Assembly (NCBI GenBank): GCA_013397865.1
Contig: VZTI01001176.1
Location: 761,856-825,855 of the forward strand
Length of the DNA stretch: 64,000 nt
Source of the DNA: Struthidea cinerea
Lineage: Eukaryota; Chordata; Aves; Passeriformes; Corcoracidae
Direction: 5' to 3'
Below, one piece after another: positions 39,129 to 52,029 of this stretch (the first letter of the stretch is position 1; every line of letters starts with the position of its first letter). The notes beneath the pieces were generated by a model that saw nothing but the letters and a program-made list of their open reading frames with translations, was not told where the DNA came from and did not search any database. The position numbers and the translations under genes were made by a program.

Positions 39129-39579
39129 CCTGTGAACTGCTGGGGGTGCCCTGAGACAGCGCACCTGACTGCCCAGGCAGCGAGTGAATAGGCGAGCATG
39201 TGCCAGGGGATGCTCACGCAGGGGACACGGTGGAACAGCCCGGGTGTGACGAGGAGCAGGATTAGGTTTCGGACGCGCCGTTTTTGCCGCAGCGCCGCAG
39301 CCCGAGCTGCCCGAGGCGGGAGGGACCCGCACGCTCCCGCGGCGCCTGCAGAGGGCGCTCCCGGCCCCCTTTTGGGGGCAGCGCCGCCGCTCCCGCCCGG
39401 CGCCGGCCCGGCCGCGCCGATCCCGGGAGCTCTTCCGAGCGCGAGTTATCCCAGCTCACAGCGGGCTTGCTGATGAAAGACATCCACGCAAGCAGCAGAC
39501 CTTCCAGAAAAAAACCAGCAAGGTGTACAGAAAAGGTGGTTTGCTTTTTTCTTTTCTTCATTACAGTCCATTGTTTTGC
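39129..39579. promoter_or_regulatory. Compact CpG-rich patch (core 39,240-39,450)
   Basis: From about 39,210 to 39,450 the sequence is GC-rich with dense CG dinucleotides (for example around 39,270-39,290 and 39,350-39,440), in contrast to the AT-rich DNA on both sides. It sits between the CR1 remnant ending near 39,128 and a small LTR remnant starting at 39,584. Possible readings are an orphan CpG island or alternative promoter, or GC-rich repeat sequence I do not recognise. The frames on both strands through it are Arg/Pro/Ala-rich, as expected of any GC-rich DNA, and are not called as genes. Confidence 0.5.
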
Positions 39580-39736
39580 TGAATGGTGCTGGTTTTGGCT
39601 GGGGTACAGTTAATATTCTTCATAGTGGTTAGTATGGGGATTTTACCCTTCCGATTCTCTCCTTATCTCACCAAAGAGAATGAGTGAGAGGCTGCCTGCG
39701 GCTGAGCTGCTGGCCGGGGTTAAACCACGACATGAA
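39580..39736 (+). mobile_element. Internally deleted solo LTR, TguLTR5-like, 4-bp TSD
   Basis: The element at 39,584-39,732 (149 bp) has the start TGGTGCTGGTTTTGGCTGGG and the end GGGGTTAAACCACGACA. These are, from memory, the two ends of a common passerine LTR (TguLTR5-like). In that family several hundred bases separate the parts; here the 5' ~55 bp is joined directly to the 3' ~90 bp (ttacccttccgattctctcc onward), so the middle is deleted. TGAA occurs on both sides (39,580-39,583 and 39,733-39,736), a plausible 4-bp duplication of gammaretrovirus-like type. The promoter and polyadenylation parts of the LTR are lost. Confidence 0.82.
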
Positions 39737-42700
39737 AACACAAAGCTCTTGAAATAGTTGTAGTGTCACTACTGCAAGTACCGTGCCCAGAGAAAAGTGG
39801 TTTACGTGTTTTTCCATAAGCTCTTCATTTCAAGAAGTAACTCGGAACAAAGGAAGAAGAGGTGGTCCGAGTCTCTTGTGGGATGCCTGTGGGTGGGACT
39901 TAGGATGGATTTGACATGCTTCCTCCTGCTCTCCTCTCTCCCCTTGTGCTTTAACTATAACTAGTTGAAAACACTTTCCTATACTTGGATTAGTTTTTAT
40001 GGTGGCTGAAAATGCAGATGCTGAGCGTGCTCACCTTTACTTCAAATAAAAGAAGCTGTGGGTGAAATACAGCCTCAAAGAAGATTCAGTACTTCATGAA
40101 ATCTTGGGAAAAGTACAATGCTTTGAATCAAGACATTGAATAAGAACATAGACTTCAGATAGGATTTTTTTGTCATGATTCTTTATGCCAGATAATTTGG
40201 GTTTTGGATAGATTGGTAGGGTATGCTGTACTTTCCAATTCCAATACTTTTTAATTGCATCAATACTTTTGGGATGAATCTTACTGAAAATTTGCCTGTC
40301 TTTTTGCTAATAGAATATAGAGTTCGCTTCAAATAAATATGGATGCTCCTGTCCTAATGGTGAATTCAAACCTGTCAAAGTACTAATCTGGCTGTCTGAA
40401 AAGAAAATAATATCAAGAAAAACTCAGTGGTTTTAATTTTTTCAGACTACAAACAATGCGGTAAACTCCTCTAAATGTTTGGGATGCATCAATGTTATCC
40501 TGATTCTGCTTGTTATGGTTTTTCAGGGCACAATTCATATTTGTTTGCAGACACTGGCAGGGCAGACAGTGTGCTCTGACAAGCTGCAGGCACAGGCTGC
40601 TTCAGCAGATTCCAGGGATTTGTTCTCACTGTTTATTCCAAAAATAAGCACATCTCCTCCTAATAAATGTTGTATGCAAATGTGGTTCAGTCATTTCTAC
40701 ATGAGATTCTAATTCATTCATTTAGAGATGTTCATTTTGTAGTGTATGCGAATTTGCATATGTAATTCAGCAAAGGCAGAAGCAATCTTTTATTCTCATC
40801 ACTTCTGACATTTTAATCAATGATTTATGTCTTATTCTTACATTTATTAGCCCTCCCTCGGAATGCTAAGGCAGATTATTATGCATTGATATTTCTATAC
40901 ATATATAAAGCTCATTAAGACTCTTTGACAGAAAAACGGTCGAAGTGCAGGTACAGGGGGCAGGCATTTGGGGGCTTATGCTTTACCTTTTCTACAGGCT
41001 GGTTTTGCTCATTTGATAAACAGCTTCCCCATGTCACTGTTGCTCCATCTGTGCAATAGAGATAGCACTGCCCAAACTCAGAGGTGAGACTAATTGTAGT
41101 TTTCAAAGCTTCTTGAGCTTCCTGGCTGGAAACTGCTATGTAAATATTCTTCTGGTCACAAAGAAAATGAATGAGGTACAGTCCTAGGTAACGGAGATAT
41201 CATCCATTATTTCTAGGTTTTATCTGTGTCAAAGGTGGCTGCAGAAATGGTAACCTCTTTTTCTAGAGACTACCCCTTGTAGGTATTCACAGTCACACAC
41301 TCACTGACTTTTTGCCAAAACACAGCTTTTACTGCTATTTCCTTCTTCTGACTTCATTGGCTTTCCAGATCTGAGGGACTCAAGTGAATTTTATTACCTC
41401 CTAGGCACCATCAACAGAATAATTTATCTAGTCTCAATGCCAGTCAGTCACTCCTCTGTGAATCCTTGGAGGGCAGTTGAGTTACAAAGATGATTGGGAA
41501 AGGCTGAATTGTAAGACACAGAATTATAGAGGCATCATTTTAAAGGCCTGATTTAACCAACAGACCTTTACAGCTGGGATGAATATGTGAATAGAAAGAA
41601 ATCAGCTGGGATGTCAGATCCCATTTTGAGTCTGAATCTGGCCTCCGTATTTAGAAGAGTTATTTGTGATGAAATAAAATAACAATGGATTTGTCAGAAG
41701 TATAACTTCGGCTTAAAGGGTGGAAATATAGTCTGCAATTCTTTCAGAGTTGGAGCTTTGCTTATGTGATTTTTGGAAATACATTTGTATTCCTATATGG
41801 AATAAAGTCAGACTTGCACCCTGCAGGAATCCAGTTCCAATTTCCGCAAGTGTAAATCCATCAATGGTACTTGTCACAAGCAAAATCTCAAGCATATTTA
41901 CAATTAGAAATGGGAACTATAAACTTACACTTTGTGTTTATAGGTGTGTGTTTGGTAAATGCCAAGCCATATTTCTGGAGAACACAGGCATGCATGAGGA
42001 ATCTATTCTTTATTCTGTAAGAATGCCGCAGCTGAAGTTCACAGTGTCCCTGTAAAAGGAAAATTTTAATTCTTCATCACCCGAAGTTTCAGTTCAATCA
42101 CTTTTCATTGGAGTAGGTTCTGAATTACCCCTGATGCACATTCCAGTCTGCATCCCATGTTTGAGTAAATCCGTGTGACTGCAGTTGCTGAATAGTTGGC
42201 CCAAAGTAAGGATGACAGTCATAAGAGTCCCAGAATATACAACTGGATATTTTCATTATAAGAAAGTGCAGCCTGGCATCTAATTCTACACAGGTATTGG
42301 TAAGAGTCCTCTGATCCTCAAGCACACCCAGACAATCTTGCTATCATGCTGTCAATCACAGGATAATGAGAATAAACAAGAAAAACAACCAGCATTATGA
42401 GTTCCTTTCTAAGAACCACAAGTAACTGTAGTGATATGTAACAAAAGTAAACGTTTTTGACATTTGTGTAAAGCTAAACAACCTTAAGAGAGATGAGTGC
42501 ACATCCCTCTGATCTTGGACATGTAGCTTAAAATAGTTCCTGTTGCTACTAGTGAAGAAATGTATAAATTCTAGGGAGGTGCTCAGGAGTCAAGGAAAGG
42601 TGGGGAAAATTGGCACTGGATTCTATCTTATCTGTCTCACCTCTTCTAAAATAATTAGTGAGGCTGTTGTTTTCTCTCCTAAGCGAACTATTGTAAGAGT

Positions 42701-45239
42701 TGCCTAGTTCCACAAGGATAAACAACTATCTTAAAAATAAAATAAAAAATATTGTTTCCAAAATGCTATGATTCCAGGGGCTGGAGCTCTAAAAAAGTCA
42801 TTGTCCATACTCATTCTCCTCTTCCTTCTCCTAACAGGTGGGAAAAAAAGCTCCAATGTTTCATACTGTCAGGAAGTGCATTTTATTCTCACATTGCCTA
42901 AACATTTCCTATGTTATATAGACATTCCAAACATTTTTATTTTATTTCTCTTTATTTTGGTTTAGTTTATATCAAATGTGAAAAATGACAACAGGGATTG
43001 AAGTCCTTGTTTTTCCTGTTGCTACTGAGATGAGATCTCAGCACCACTGAGAGGTGGTAACGTGGAATAAAGGAAATAAACTCAGTTGTAACTGTAATGG
43101 TTTATTATTTCTTCACCTTTATCCTACAACACCTTCTGACCTTCCACTTTCTGAGGGGCAGAAGAACACTGACTCCCTTAAATGGGAAAAGAAAACAAAG
43201 GAAAGAGATTTGGACTATGTAAAGTGCAAAGTGATTTCTGCTTCTCTATCAGATGCCAACAAAACAGACACATTTTCATTTAGGTACATATATTTTGTGT
43301 TTTTAATTGCATGATACATGGTGTCACAGGAAAGTCAACCCAGAGCAGCACATTCTGTGCTGCTGCTCCTCCCTCCCCTGCTCTTACGGAGCAGAGCTGC
43401 TGACCCGGTGCCCCAGCCTCTCAAGCCATTTGAACATTTCATAAAAAGCTGCACTTCTGGAAGGTTTGATATGTTTGCCAGTATCCACACAGGCCCTAGC
43501 AATTCATTTTTTGGTAGTAAGTCCTACTCATTAATTGAATTTCAGAGTTTTCCTGTGTGGTTTTAAAAGTAATTTGGCCGGAGGTAAGACTACAGACCCC
43601 AAGGGCTATAGCCAGCATTTCTTTCACGTAAGTCACAGCTTGCTTTATATTTTCTTTGGAATGGAAAGTTAATTTGTTTAGTTATGTTGGTCTGAGGGCA
43701 TCAAATTGGACCATACTGTCACTGGTAACAAAAACAAGCTCACAGACTGCTCAGGACATCAGTAAAAGTAATTGGTCAAATGACTTCAGCCAGCCATAAC
43801 TCTAAAGGTAGACGTCTGATAAGTAAGTCTTCACCTTTCAGGAGCTATCAGTCCATACATCATTCTTGACACGAAAAGGGCCTCATTCCCACGGCTTTAG
43901 CATTAGAAGGGTTTTTTTCTCCTTAAAAATAGCAGCTGTGCGCAAGATAGCACTGAAAATTTTATACCAGCAATTACTATCTTACTGAATCATACCTTAA
44001 GAACAGTTCTCATTGGATATTTGAGTGTATTTTGTAATTGTAGTACTCATTCACTGAAGCAAGACCTTTCAAATCAAACCTTAATACTAACTCCAAGCAA
44101 AAGAAGCTATCATGCTTCCAGCTACTAAAAGTAAGATGAAATAAGTTTAATTATTTAGTAAAATTGTTTGCGGACAAGTGGCTTTTCTGTCATCATTATG
44201 TCTCAAGACTAACAGAACAATTTTCTTAAACTAAAAGAGTATTTTTAAACTCATGAGTTATATGGCCTCTCTTTTAAAAATTGTTATGCTCCACTTCACA
44301 GCAATGTGAAATTATTATAAGGAGCAAGGCAGTAGTCTCGTTCATGAATGACATGAGGATGTGCCCTCTGTTCCTGGAGCAGGCATCACCCAAACCCCTC
44401 TGGTGAACAGTGCAGGTGGGCTCCCAGGTCTGGAGTCCCAAAGCTTTCCTCTGCTTTAAGATGAGAGTAGCCCTGTCAAAAAGAGCTATCTCTAACAGAT
44501 AATACTGAATATAGATCCAGATATTTTGCTTCTCTCCTTATATTGACTTTGATGAAGAATTAAAATTTAGGAAAAGACATCTCTGCCCTTGAAGTTTAGT
44601 TCTCTTCACAACTGAAAAGGTTGTGCCACCATGTTACAATGCATTTACCTCCTGATTTGGTAATTTTTTTGCTATTTTCAAACTTTAATAGGTCTGGCTG
44701 CATTTATTTTGACAGAATTAATCACTCTAGAGGATCGAAGGCATTAGTATAACCCTGGCTTTGTACAGCATTAAATGATAACCAACATACAAGGTTTCAG
44801 ATGCAGGAACTTCAGCCTCCTTACTCTGATGATCTTTTAATGTTATCAGGAAGGAAACATTATGTAAGACGTCTGGAATGTGACTCATAAAACTTTTTGT
44901 TCCAACACCATTTCTTATGAATGTTATTTACAATTGAAGAGACATAAGTAAATTCTGTTTCACTTTATCTTCTCATCCCTTCTTTGGTAGGAAGGAGAAA
45001 AGAAGGGAGATCATCCTGGGTCATGCGTACAGACTAAAACTCCTGCTTTGGCAAACTGTGTCAAGAAGCAACTGCTCACAGGCACTGGTGAAACAAAGAT
45101 CACTGCAAGTTATTGGAGAGCTGGAATCTGCGACCACCCCTCCCCTGAACAGGCCTCCGTGGATACCTGGAACTTGGACTGTAAGTTAAGGCATCACTGT
45201 GGGAACTTGAGGTAAGATAAAGGTGGTACTATTGTCCAG
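39737..45239. other. Non-coding stretch with a paired octamer motif
   Basis: No gene or known transposon was recognised. Around 40,660-40,920 there is AT-rich sequence with POU octamers ATGCAAAT (40,674-40,681) and ATTTGCAT (40,752-40,759) in opposite orientation, making it a candidate regulatory element. The rest has only short, unsupported open frames. Confidence 0.45.
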
Positions 45240-45930
45240 GTGTTATCTCAGGCCGAGGGGGAGGTCAACAAAGCTTGGGGAGAAGAAAGTATCACCGATA
45301 ATGGACAAGGAAAGCCAAATCAGCAACTGTGATGAAATCAGCTCAGACTGAGTAAAAGGTAATTCTGGCAGGGGAAGATCACAACCCACGTGCTCAAGAA
45401 ACCCACTGACTCAACAGAAGAGAAAGACTGAGCATGGGACTAATTAGCAACAGAAGTGAGGGAATCATTTAATCAATAAAATAATTGTGTAGTCAATGAG
45501 CATTAATGCCTTTGCTTGCTAAAATATATAAATAGTAGAAAAACTTTGAATTACTTCGGGACTCCCACCACTGAGAAACCCGGGGTGAAGAAGGACCAGC
45601 AGGATACTGCTGGATCCATGGGTGTGACTATCTTCCTCCCCTCCCCTCCCCTCCCCTCNTCCTTTCTAGAGGTTTTGCATCTTTCATTATCTCATTTTGT
45701 CCAGAGATCCACTGAGAAGCCCAGGGTGAAGAGGACCCAACACGATGCTTCTGGATCCACAGATGGTGACTATCTTCCAATTAATCTGTCTCTCTGCCTC
45801 TGGCTCCCCCTCCCCTCTCTTTTCTATTTCTTTCTGTCTCTCCACCTCACATTAAATAAAATCTTTGTTATTGATTTTTGCATATGGGCTTGTTTGCACC
45901 TAAACTTGAGGCACCTCTCACTAATCAAGT
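45240..45930 (+). mobile_element. Probable ERV LTR (boundaries uncertain)
   Basis: The block has LTR-like architecture on the plus strand: a TATA-like AATATATAAATAG at about 45,523-45,535, a stretch starting CTTCGGGACTCCCACCACTG about 20 bp later that would be R, and a polyadenylation signal AATAAAATC at about 45,855 followed by T-rich sequence. The words resemble a passerine LTR family I recall only vaguely. I could not find TG...CA ends with a matching target duplication, so both edges are guesses. The 148-codon frame here is LTR sequence, not a gene. It contains a 70-bp duplication and a (CCCCT)n tract with an N at 45,659. Confidence 0.6.
45567..45778 (+). repeat. Direct duplication inside the LTR-like block
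   Basis: Copy A (45,567-45,636) and copy B (45,709-45,778) both run from CCACTGAGAA to GTGACTATCTTCC and share the GGATCCA word; they differ at scattered bases. A (CCCCT)n tract (about 45,636-45,658) and an unresolved base at 45,659 follow copy A. The pyrimidine tract also follows copy B in looser form, so the repeating unit is probably 'GAG block plus pyrimidine tract', about 142 bp. Confidence 0.85.
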
Positions 45931-48900
45931 CCAACCTACACGCCGGGAAGAAGAGATGGTAGGGTCAAAGTGCAACCAGTATCAGCTCCAGCGTGCAGCC
46001 TGGGACAAAGCAGGTGCAGCAGCTGCCATGGGCAACTACTCTGACTCCATCCTGGTTGCACGGCCGTACACCTGTACTACATCTTTACCAGCAGTGACCT
46101 TCACACCAGCCATTGGCCTGGCTTAGGAGAGACTTAATGGCCAGGGAACCTTGTGCCCATGTTCCCTGTGGGTGCCCCAGGCAGTTCCCCAGTCTTCATC
46201 CTCACCCAGCACTCCAGTGGGAAGGACGCCTTTCCAAATGCACCAGCAGCATGCCCGAGTACGTGGCTCTAGGCTGCAAACACAAGTGCATATTAAATCA
46301 TGGCATACAGATGTACCTCATGTGCAATCACCCCCTCTGAGGCTTGGTGAGCTTATATCAGACAGAGTCAAGCAGCCTGGGGTATTGCTTGCAGTTCTGC
46401 TGCCACTCGCATCAGGTGCCAGTTCTGTCTTTTCCTTGCATGGAAGGAAATTTTTTTCCCTGCAAGTTTTCTAGTGATTATCTTTCTGAGCCTCTCATCA
46501 CCTCTTCTAACACACAACATTTTCTAGCTGTTTATCTGTCTGCACCACATAGCTTACAATCAAACTAGTTTTGTTTGTATCACTTAGTAGAAGTTCTGTC
46601 TCCTTACATATACTCTAGTATTCAAAGGATGATATTTCTGCAGTATTTAGCTAATACGTAAATGTCCTGATGATAATCAGAAATGGACAAATCGGCAATC
46701 ACATCCCAAATGGATCTCAGCGTGCAAGCCCTGATAATATAGAGCTTGATATATATGGGTACATAGGAAATCAGGCTCTTTCTTCTTGAAAGTCTACAAG
46801 GTAATGCTGAATTCCAGCCACTACACAAGAATATGTGCAGACAGGAGACATTAGCTTTGTTGCTCTCTTTGTTCAAACTTGGGTACAAGATACTGAAAAA
46901 CCAAACAAAATACTATGCTTTTAGCTCTTCCCATTAATGGCTTGTTTCGCTTTTCTACCTGTTTTCACATTTCACCAAGTCATTCCAATATGTGATCAGA
47001 AAAAGAAAAGGGAGGCATTATGATACCAAAAACCTGCTCATGTGAGTTTAGTAGCTCTATTTTTATAATTATTGATTGAAAATTACTCTCTCTGCATGCT
47101 GTTGAAATATATTTTCATGACACGTTTTGCATCAAAAATGCCAGTCTTCCTGCTCAATAGTCCTGCCTTTAGTTTTCCTAGCCCTTCATCTGCTAAAAGG
47201 AGGCTCTTTTGTGTGATGCTCCTTTGTGCAGCACAAAAACACACCTCTTTACAGCCATTATTTGTAGTGGGACTGTCTCAGAGGGTCACTGAGATGAGGC
47301 AGATTAGAAGAAATGGTAACTTAAAGTGAACGACAAATGATCCATGGGGACCATGAGTACCAACCACTTGATAATCGCTGCAGGATAAGATGGTTGGGCT
47401 TGAGTGCATGTCAGGGCTGTATGATGCTGCCTGTGCCTGGTGCATCCTGAAAGGCACCAAGAATGACCTGATACGGAGATCTGTGGGTTGAGCCAATGGA
47501 GAGTTTGTCTTTTGGATTATCCAAGCTGTAGTGTATTGCACCAAATGCAACAGTAATCCTTTGCCTGAGCCTGACAAGCTGGGAATTGACAGTTCCTCAT
47601 CATACTGTGTGTCTTGGAAGTCGAGGTTCTGCCTCGCTTTAGTGCAGGAAACGAGGGCTAGGGGATCCTTTGCTATCCAGAGCCTTGAACCTCTCACCAT
47701 TGCCTTCCTCAGTATGAGCAGCCTCCAACCTAGGGAATGGAACTATAACACTCCAGGTGGAATATTAAGTGTGAGTGCAGATCTGACAGAGACTGTCACC
47801 ACTGATCCAGGAGCTGGTGTGACAGCAAGAGAGCAGACAGCAGGGAATTATGGGGAAGCACCATTCCCAGGGCCACGCTGCAGTCTGGCTGACAAAGAAG
47901 TATCAGCTTCTGGCAGAGATGGGGCTTTGTGCTGCCTCCCAGGCAGAGAGGAGAGGGACCACTACTCTCCAGCTGCTAGTGGGCTAAAATTTTTCCACTG
48001 AGACGTTGTGTCCTGGGATTGCTGTTTCTTCCTTTGTATTTGTAGGGGTCTTTCCCATTACTATTATGTGCATGAGGTTGTCCTGAAGGCTGTCAGGGTT
48101 TCAGGGCTAAATTCATGTAGCCACAAACCCAGTGAATCTCAAGGGGCATCTTGCAGTTTAAGACTGTCAGGCATTTCTAAATTGTGTGGTCACCACACAA
48201 TTTAGATACAGATAGTACATAACAGATATATTTTTTTGTATGTGTCCTGAAAAGTTTTGCTCCCAAAGGATGTTGATTAAAAATTTTAATAGGGGTTTTA
48301 ACAGCCAAGCTACATGAAAGTGCTTAGCCTTTAAGTACTGTCTCCAGCATTAATAAAATTACTGGGAATACACTCTGCATTTATGTAACAATTATCCCCC
48401 AGTTCCTATTTTGTTCCTCTAGATCATCTTGCTTCCTTTAAGTATCCTGTCTCCATGATTTATTGCTAGATCTGCTTTGTCACCATCTGCTCTGCTTTGC
48501 TCAAGAAAGAACAAATCCCCAGAAAATACCACTGTCCAGACTAAGCGCCATATAAGCATCCTTTTCACATTCAGCCAAACATTGACTAATGGCGAGCTGA
48601 GCTATAATCACAAATTCCCTCCTTTCCTGTTCACTACAGTTCAAATTCATATAAAAAACTTGGTGGAATTCAGCTATCCTCCTTGGGGATATAGGTTACC
48701 ATCTGTCTGGTTTCCAGTGGTACATTTAAAAAACATTTGTCCCATTTTCATAAAACATCCTGCTGTACAGAAACCATTTTAATATCTAATTACACAGCAT
48801 TATGTATCACATATGTCACAACCAGAATAATTTGGCCTAAGTTTCTCTTATCTAGTCTAGTCTGTTTTGCTCTTTTAAATTAAGTTATTCAAACACCTAC

Positions 48901-51900
48901 AAATCCAACAGCATGCCTCTAGCTAGAGTAATTAAAAAAATAAAATAGTAAATACTGAACTGCCAGAAGAGTATTTTGGATTTAATTTGGTAATTTATAT
49001 AAGATTTTCATTTCAAAAAGAAGCAATGTTTTAAAATAAAGGTTAATGTACTTACCATTGCATTAAAAAAACCACAAATTAGTAAAAGCAGGTGAGAGAA
49101 TGGCAAAGGCTATCAGTTTTTATGGTGCCCCCATGAACACAAACATATGCCAAAAATATAGGAAATAAATTATTCTTTCCCACTCCTCAAATCTTTCTGC
49201 TTGTCCCCAGAGGACAGTCACTCTATAGTCAGTCAGGGGACAGCATCTTCCCAAGCCACATCTACTCAGGGTGCTTGATGTGAAGCCTACTCAAGCCTGT
49301 GGGAAGCTTCCCACTGACTTCACTAAGGCATGGCGCTGTCAGGGACCTTTGGAGAGGGTCTGGGAGAGGCAGCCAGGCTGCATCACACCCCTGTGGTGCA
49401 GTCACACCCCTTGGCCAACCCACGTGCCATCAATAACTGCCCCTCTGAACATATTTACAATGCAGTTAAAATTCTCTGTGTGCACAGGTGCTCTGGGAGT
49501 GCTGTGATTTCAAGTGAACATGAAACTTCTTGATACCAAAATCCCATGAAGTGGCGGCATTCCTTGTCCTAGGCCTTGGCACCGCTTTGCCTGGCTGTGC
49601 TGTATTTCTGCCCTGCTCACACAGGGATGATGCTCCAGCAGTGGAGGAATGATGCCTAGAGCACCCTGCTTCACCATACCCTGGCCAGGATCTTTCTTCT
49701 TCTCCCCCAGAAAGGAGGGCATTCCTCTCAGAGAGCTCCAGCCTGAGTGGGACGAGACTGTCTCAGGAGCTGAAGCTGAATGAGAAGAGAGACAAATGTA
49801 AATAAGAAAAAAAATCCTTCCTTCTTCTGTCCGGAAGTTCAAGTAGACCCCTCAGTCAAAAATGTTGGTATCCAGCACCAAGCTGTGTCATGATACTTTT
49901 TTGTGTTATCAGGTTCTGGAAGATTCAAATAGTATTTCCCACAGCTGCTCCGAGGAGAGGACTTGCAGCAGACCACTCTTGAGATGAGATACAGATGATG
50001 GATAGAAGCAATTATTTCTTTGAGCACAAATTTTTTTGTCTCTGTATCTAGTCAGAAAGCAGCTATCTTGTTCACAGCTATTTGTCTAAGAGAAGCTATA
50101 AATTTAACTAAAGTTCACAGGGAACCCATACTCTTGAGGGTGGTGGACTACTTCCTTGTAATCACATTGGTTCTGTCACAGTGAAACTGAGGCACATTAC
50201 TCAGAAGTCTCCCTCAATTTCTCTGAGCGTTCCAGATAGATATGACACAGCTGGTCCAAAGAACATTGTTAAAGATGGAGTGTGCAGTATATGATTTCCC
50301 CCCAGAATTCAGAATCACCTTAGAAACACATGCAGCGCCAAGAAGCTCACCCCAAAAGCAGTCAGTCTTGATTAACCAGCCTATCTCTACTGAAATGCCT
50401 CTGTGGTCTTCCACTCAGGCTGCTTTGCAGAGAAGGTCTGTTCTAAGGAAGTGTCTTGTTAGAGGGAGGGAGAGAGGGAGTAGTTGAATACACAGACACA
50501 TCTTGGGACACTTAACTCTGTTATTCCTAGAGTGTGAATGGACTTTACCTAAGGCGCATGACAGGGGAAAGGAGACCCACATCCCCCAGGACTGGTCATT
50601 GTTTGGTTGCACATTAGCAAGCATCAATTGTCTGATGTCCTGAGCACACTGTGAGCACTTGACCAGGCTCCCCATGACACAGAGGGAGAGGCAGGACTGT
50701 CACCAGTGCAGGGCTGGAGGTGTACATGCAGTCAGAGCTACCCATCCTTTGCAAACGATGATTATTTTCATTATGTTATTGGTGTTAAACTGAATTCACA
50801 GTAGTAAGTATCAGACAGAGTATGATGTAATTTAAAAAATGGACATTGAATCCTCAGGAAGAATTGCAGAAAAGAAGGAAAAGTTTGTAAATTGCTTAGA
50901 TTTTAGAGAAGTTTTTCTATTCTAAAGACATCCCAGTAGGAGAGAAAAAGCTCTTTATAGGAAAAACTTCACAGGCATCAGACATTTCATTATACTGCTG
51001 AGCTGTTCAAGGAGATTTAGAAAGTATTCAGATATCAATACCAAAGCCTATTTGCTAACTACCCCCAGAGGTATTATTATAGTATCAGGTGAAGCTAGGC
51101 AGGAGAAAAATAGTCTGATGCCCATGAAAATTTATCAGCTGTTTCAGGACAGATTATCTGACCAAGAACAGTATGACTCTGAAGTTATCTCAGAGGAGAC
51201 CTCTTGAGCTGTATAATACTCAAACAGACATATGAATGAGTAAAAAAGAATGCAGGTAAGTATCATAACTTATATTTTATTATAAATCTATTATCTATGG
51301 ATCTTACCTCTTCAACTATCCAATTAAAAAAATACATAAATACAGAAGGAGAACGATCTCTAAATTTACCTTGGTGTAACTCTGCACTTTTTTGCTGAGT
51401 GACAAAATTTTTAACTTCTTGCCCAAAGCTTCATTTACACATCTGATTTTGAGCACATTCAGTCACACAAAAACTGTGATTGCTGGAGCCATCATGCTTA
51501 CAGCCAGGGTACAAAATAATCCTCCATTTATGACTTGCCTACGCACAGAGGTATAAGCACTCCAATAAAGGCAGGATTTAACAGTCATCCCACTTCTCAT
51601 CATGGAATTAATCAGGACAACTGATGGTAAGGCAGGCATTTAATAAGCAGATAATAGTAATGATTTTTGCACATGTAAAGAGATAGTATCTGATGTCCCT
51701 GACCTGTACAGAGGGACAGAAGTCAAAGGTTTGTATAAACTTACTAGAGATGAGAATGGAACAAAACAAATAAATTATCTGTATGATTAAGTTACCTTGT
51801 GAATGAGAGTGGTCACAAGAGGCCATTGCTTTATAGAAGTCTTGGCTCTATCACAGTAAGGAAGCTGCTATTCTGGGCATCTACATGTTTTCCATAGTGA

Positions 51901-52029
51901 TTCTTGTGTCACCAGTTCCCTGCTGTTCATGTGCCGTCAATTTACCGGTGGGTGAATTGGCACAGATTTGATCACATGGATGCTTCTATTTTATTGAACT
52001 GAATTAGGGTTCAAGTAAGTCTCAGCATA
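45931..52029. other. Non-coding stretch with a 31-bp palindrome
   Basis: No gene was recognised. The longest frame (156 codons, 47,531-48,001 plus) has an antisense frame of 140 codons over part of it, no domain I recognise and no visible splice or promoter context, so I leave it uncalled with low certainty. A 31-bp palindrome is at 48,176-48,206. Confidence 0.45.
48176..48206. repeat. Near-perfect 31-bp palindrome with opposed RUNX-type cores
   Basis: TCTAAATTGTGTGGT (48,176-48,190), one central C, then ACCACACAATTTAGA (48,192-48,206): 15-bp arms with no mismatch. The core TGTGGT-C-ACCACA places two RUNX-type motifs in inverted orientation. It could act as a dimeric protein site or extrude as a cruciform. 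Which of these happens, if any, is not shown by the sequence. Confidence 0.9.

Noticed and set aside
45516..45962. 148-codon plus-strand frame
   Set aside because: It starts at the TATA-like box and runs through the duplicated block, the (CCCCT)n tract and the poly(A) signal of an LTR-like element, so it is not a gene.
47531..48001. 156-codon plus-strand frame with an antisense 140-codon frame
   Set aside because: No recognisable domain, no signal or membrane segment, no promoter or splice context, and antisense openness of similar length suggests chance composition. RNA data could overturn this.
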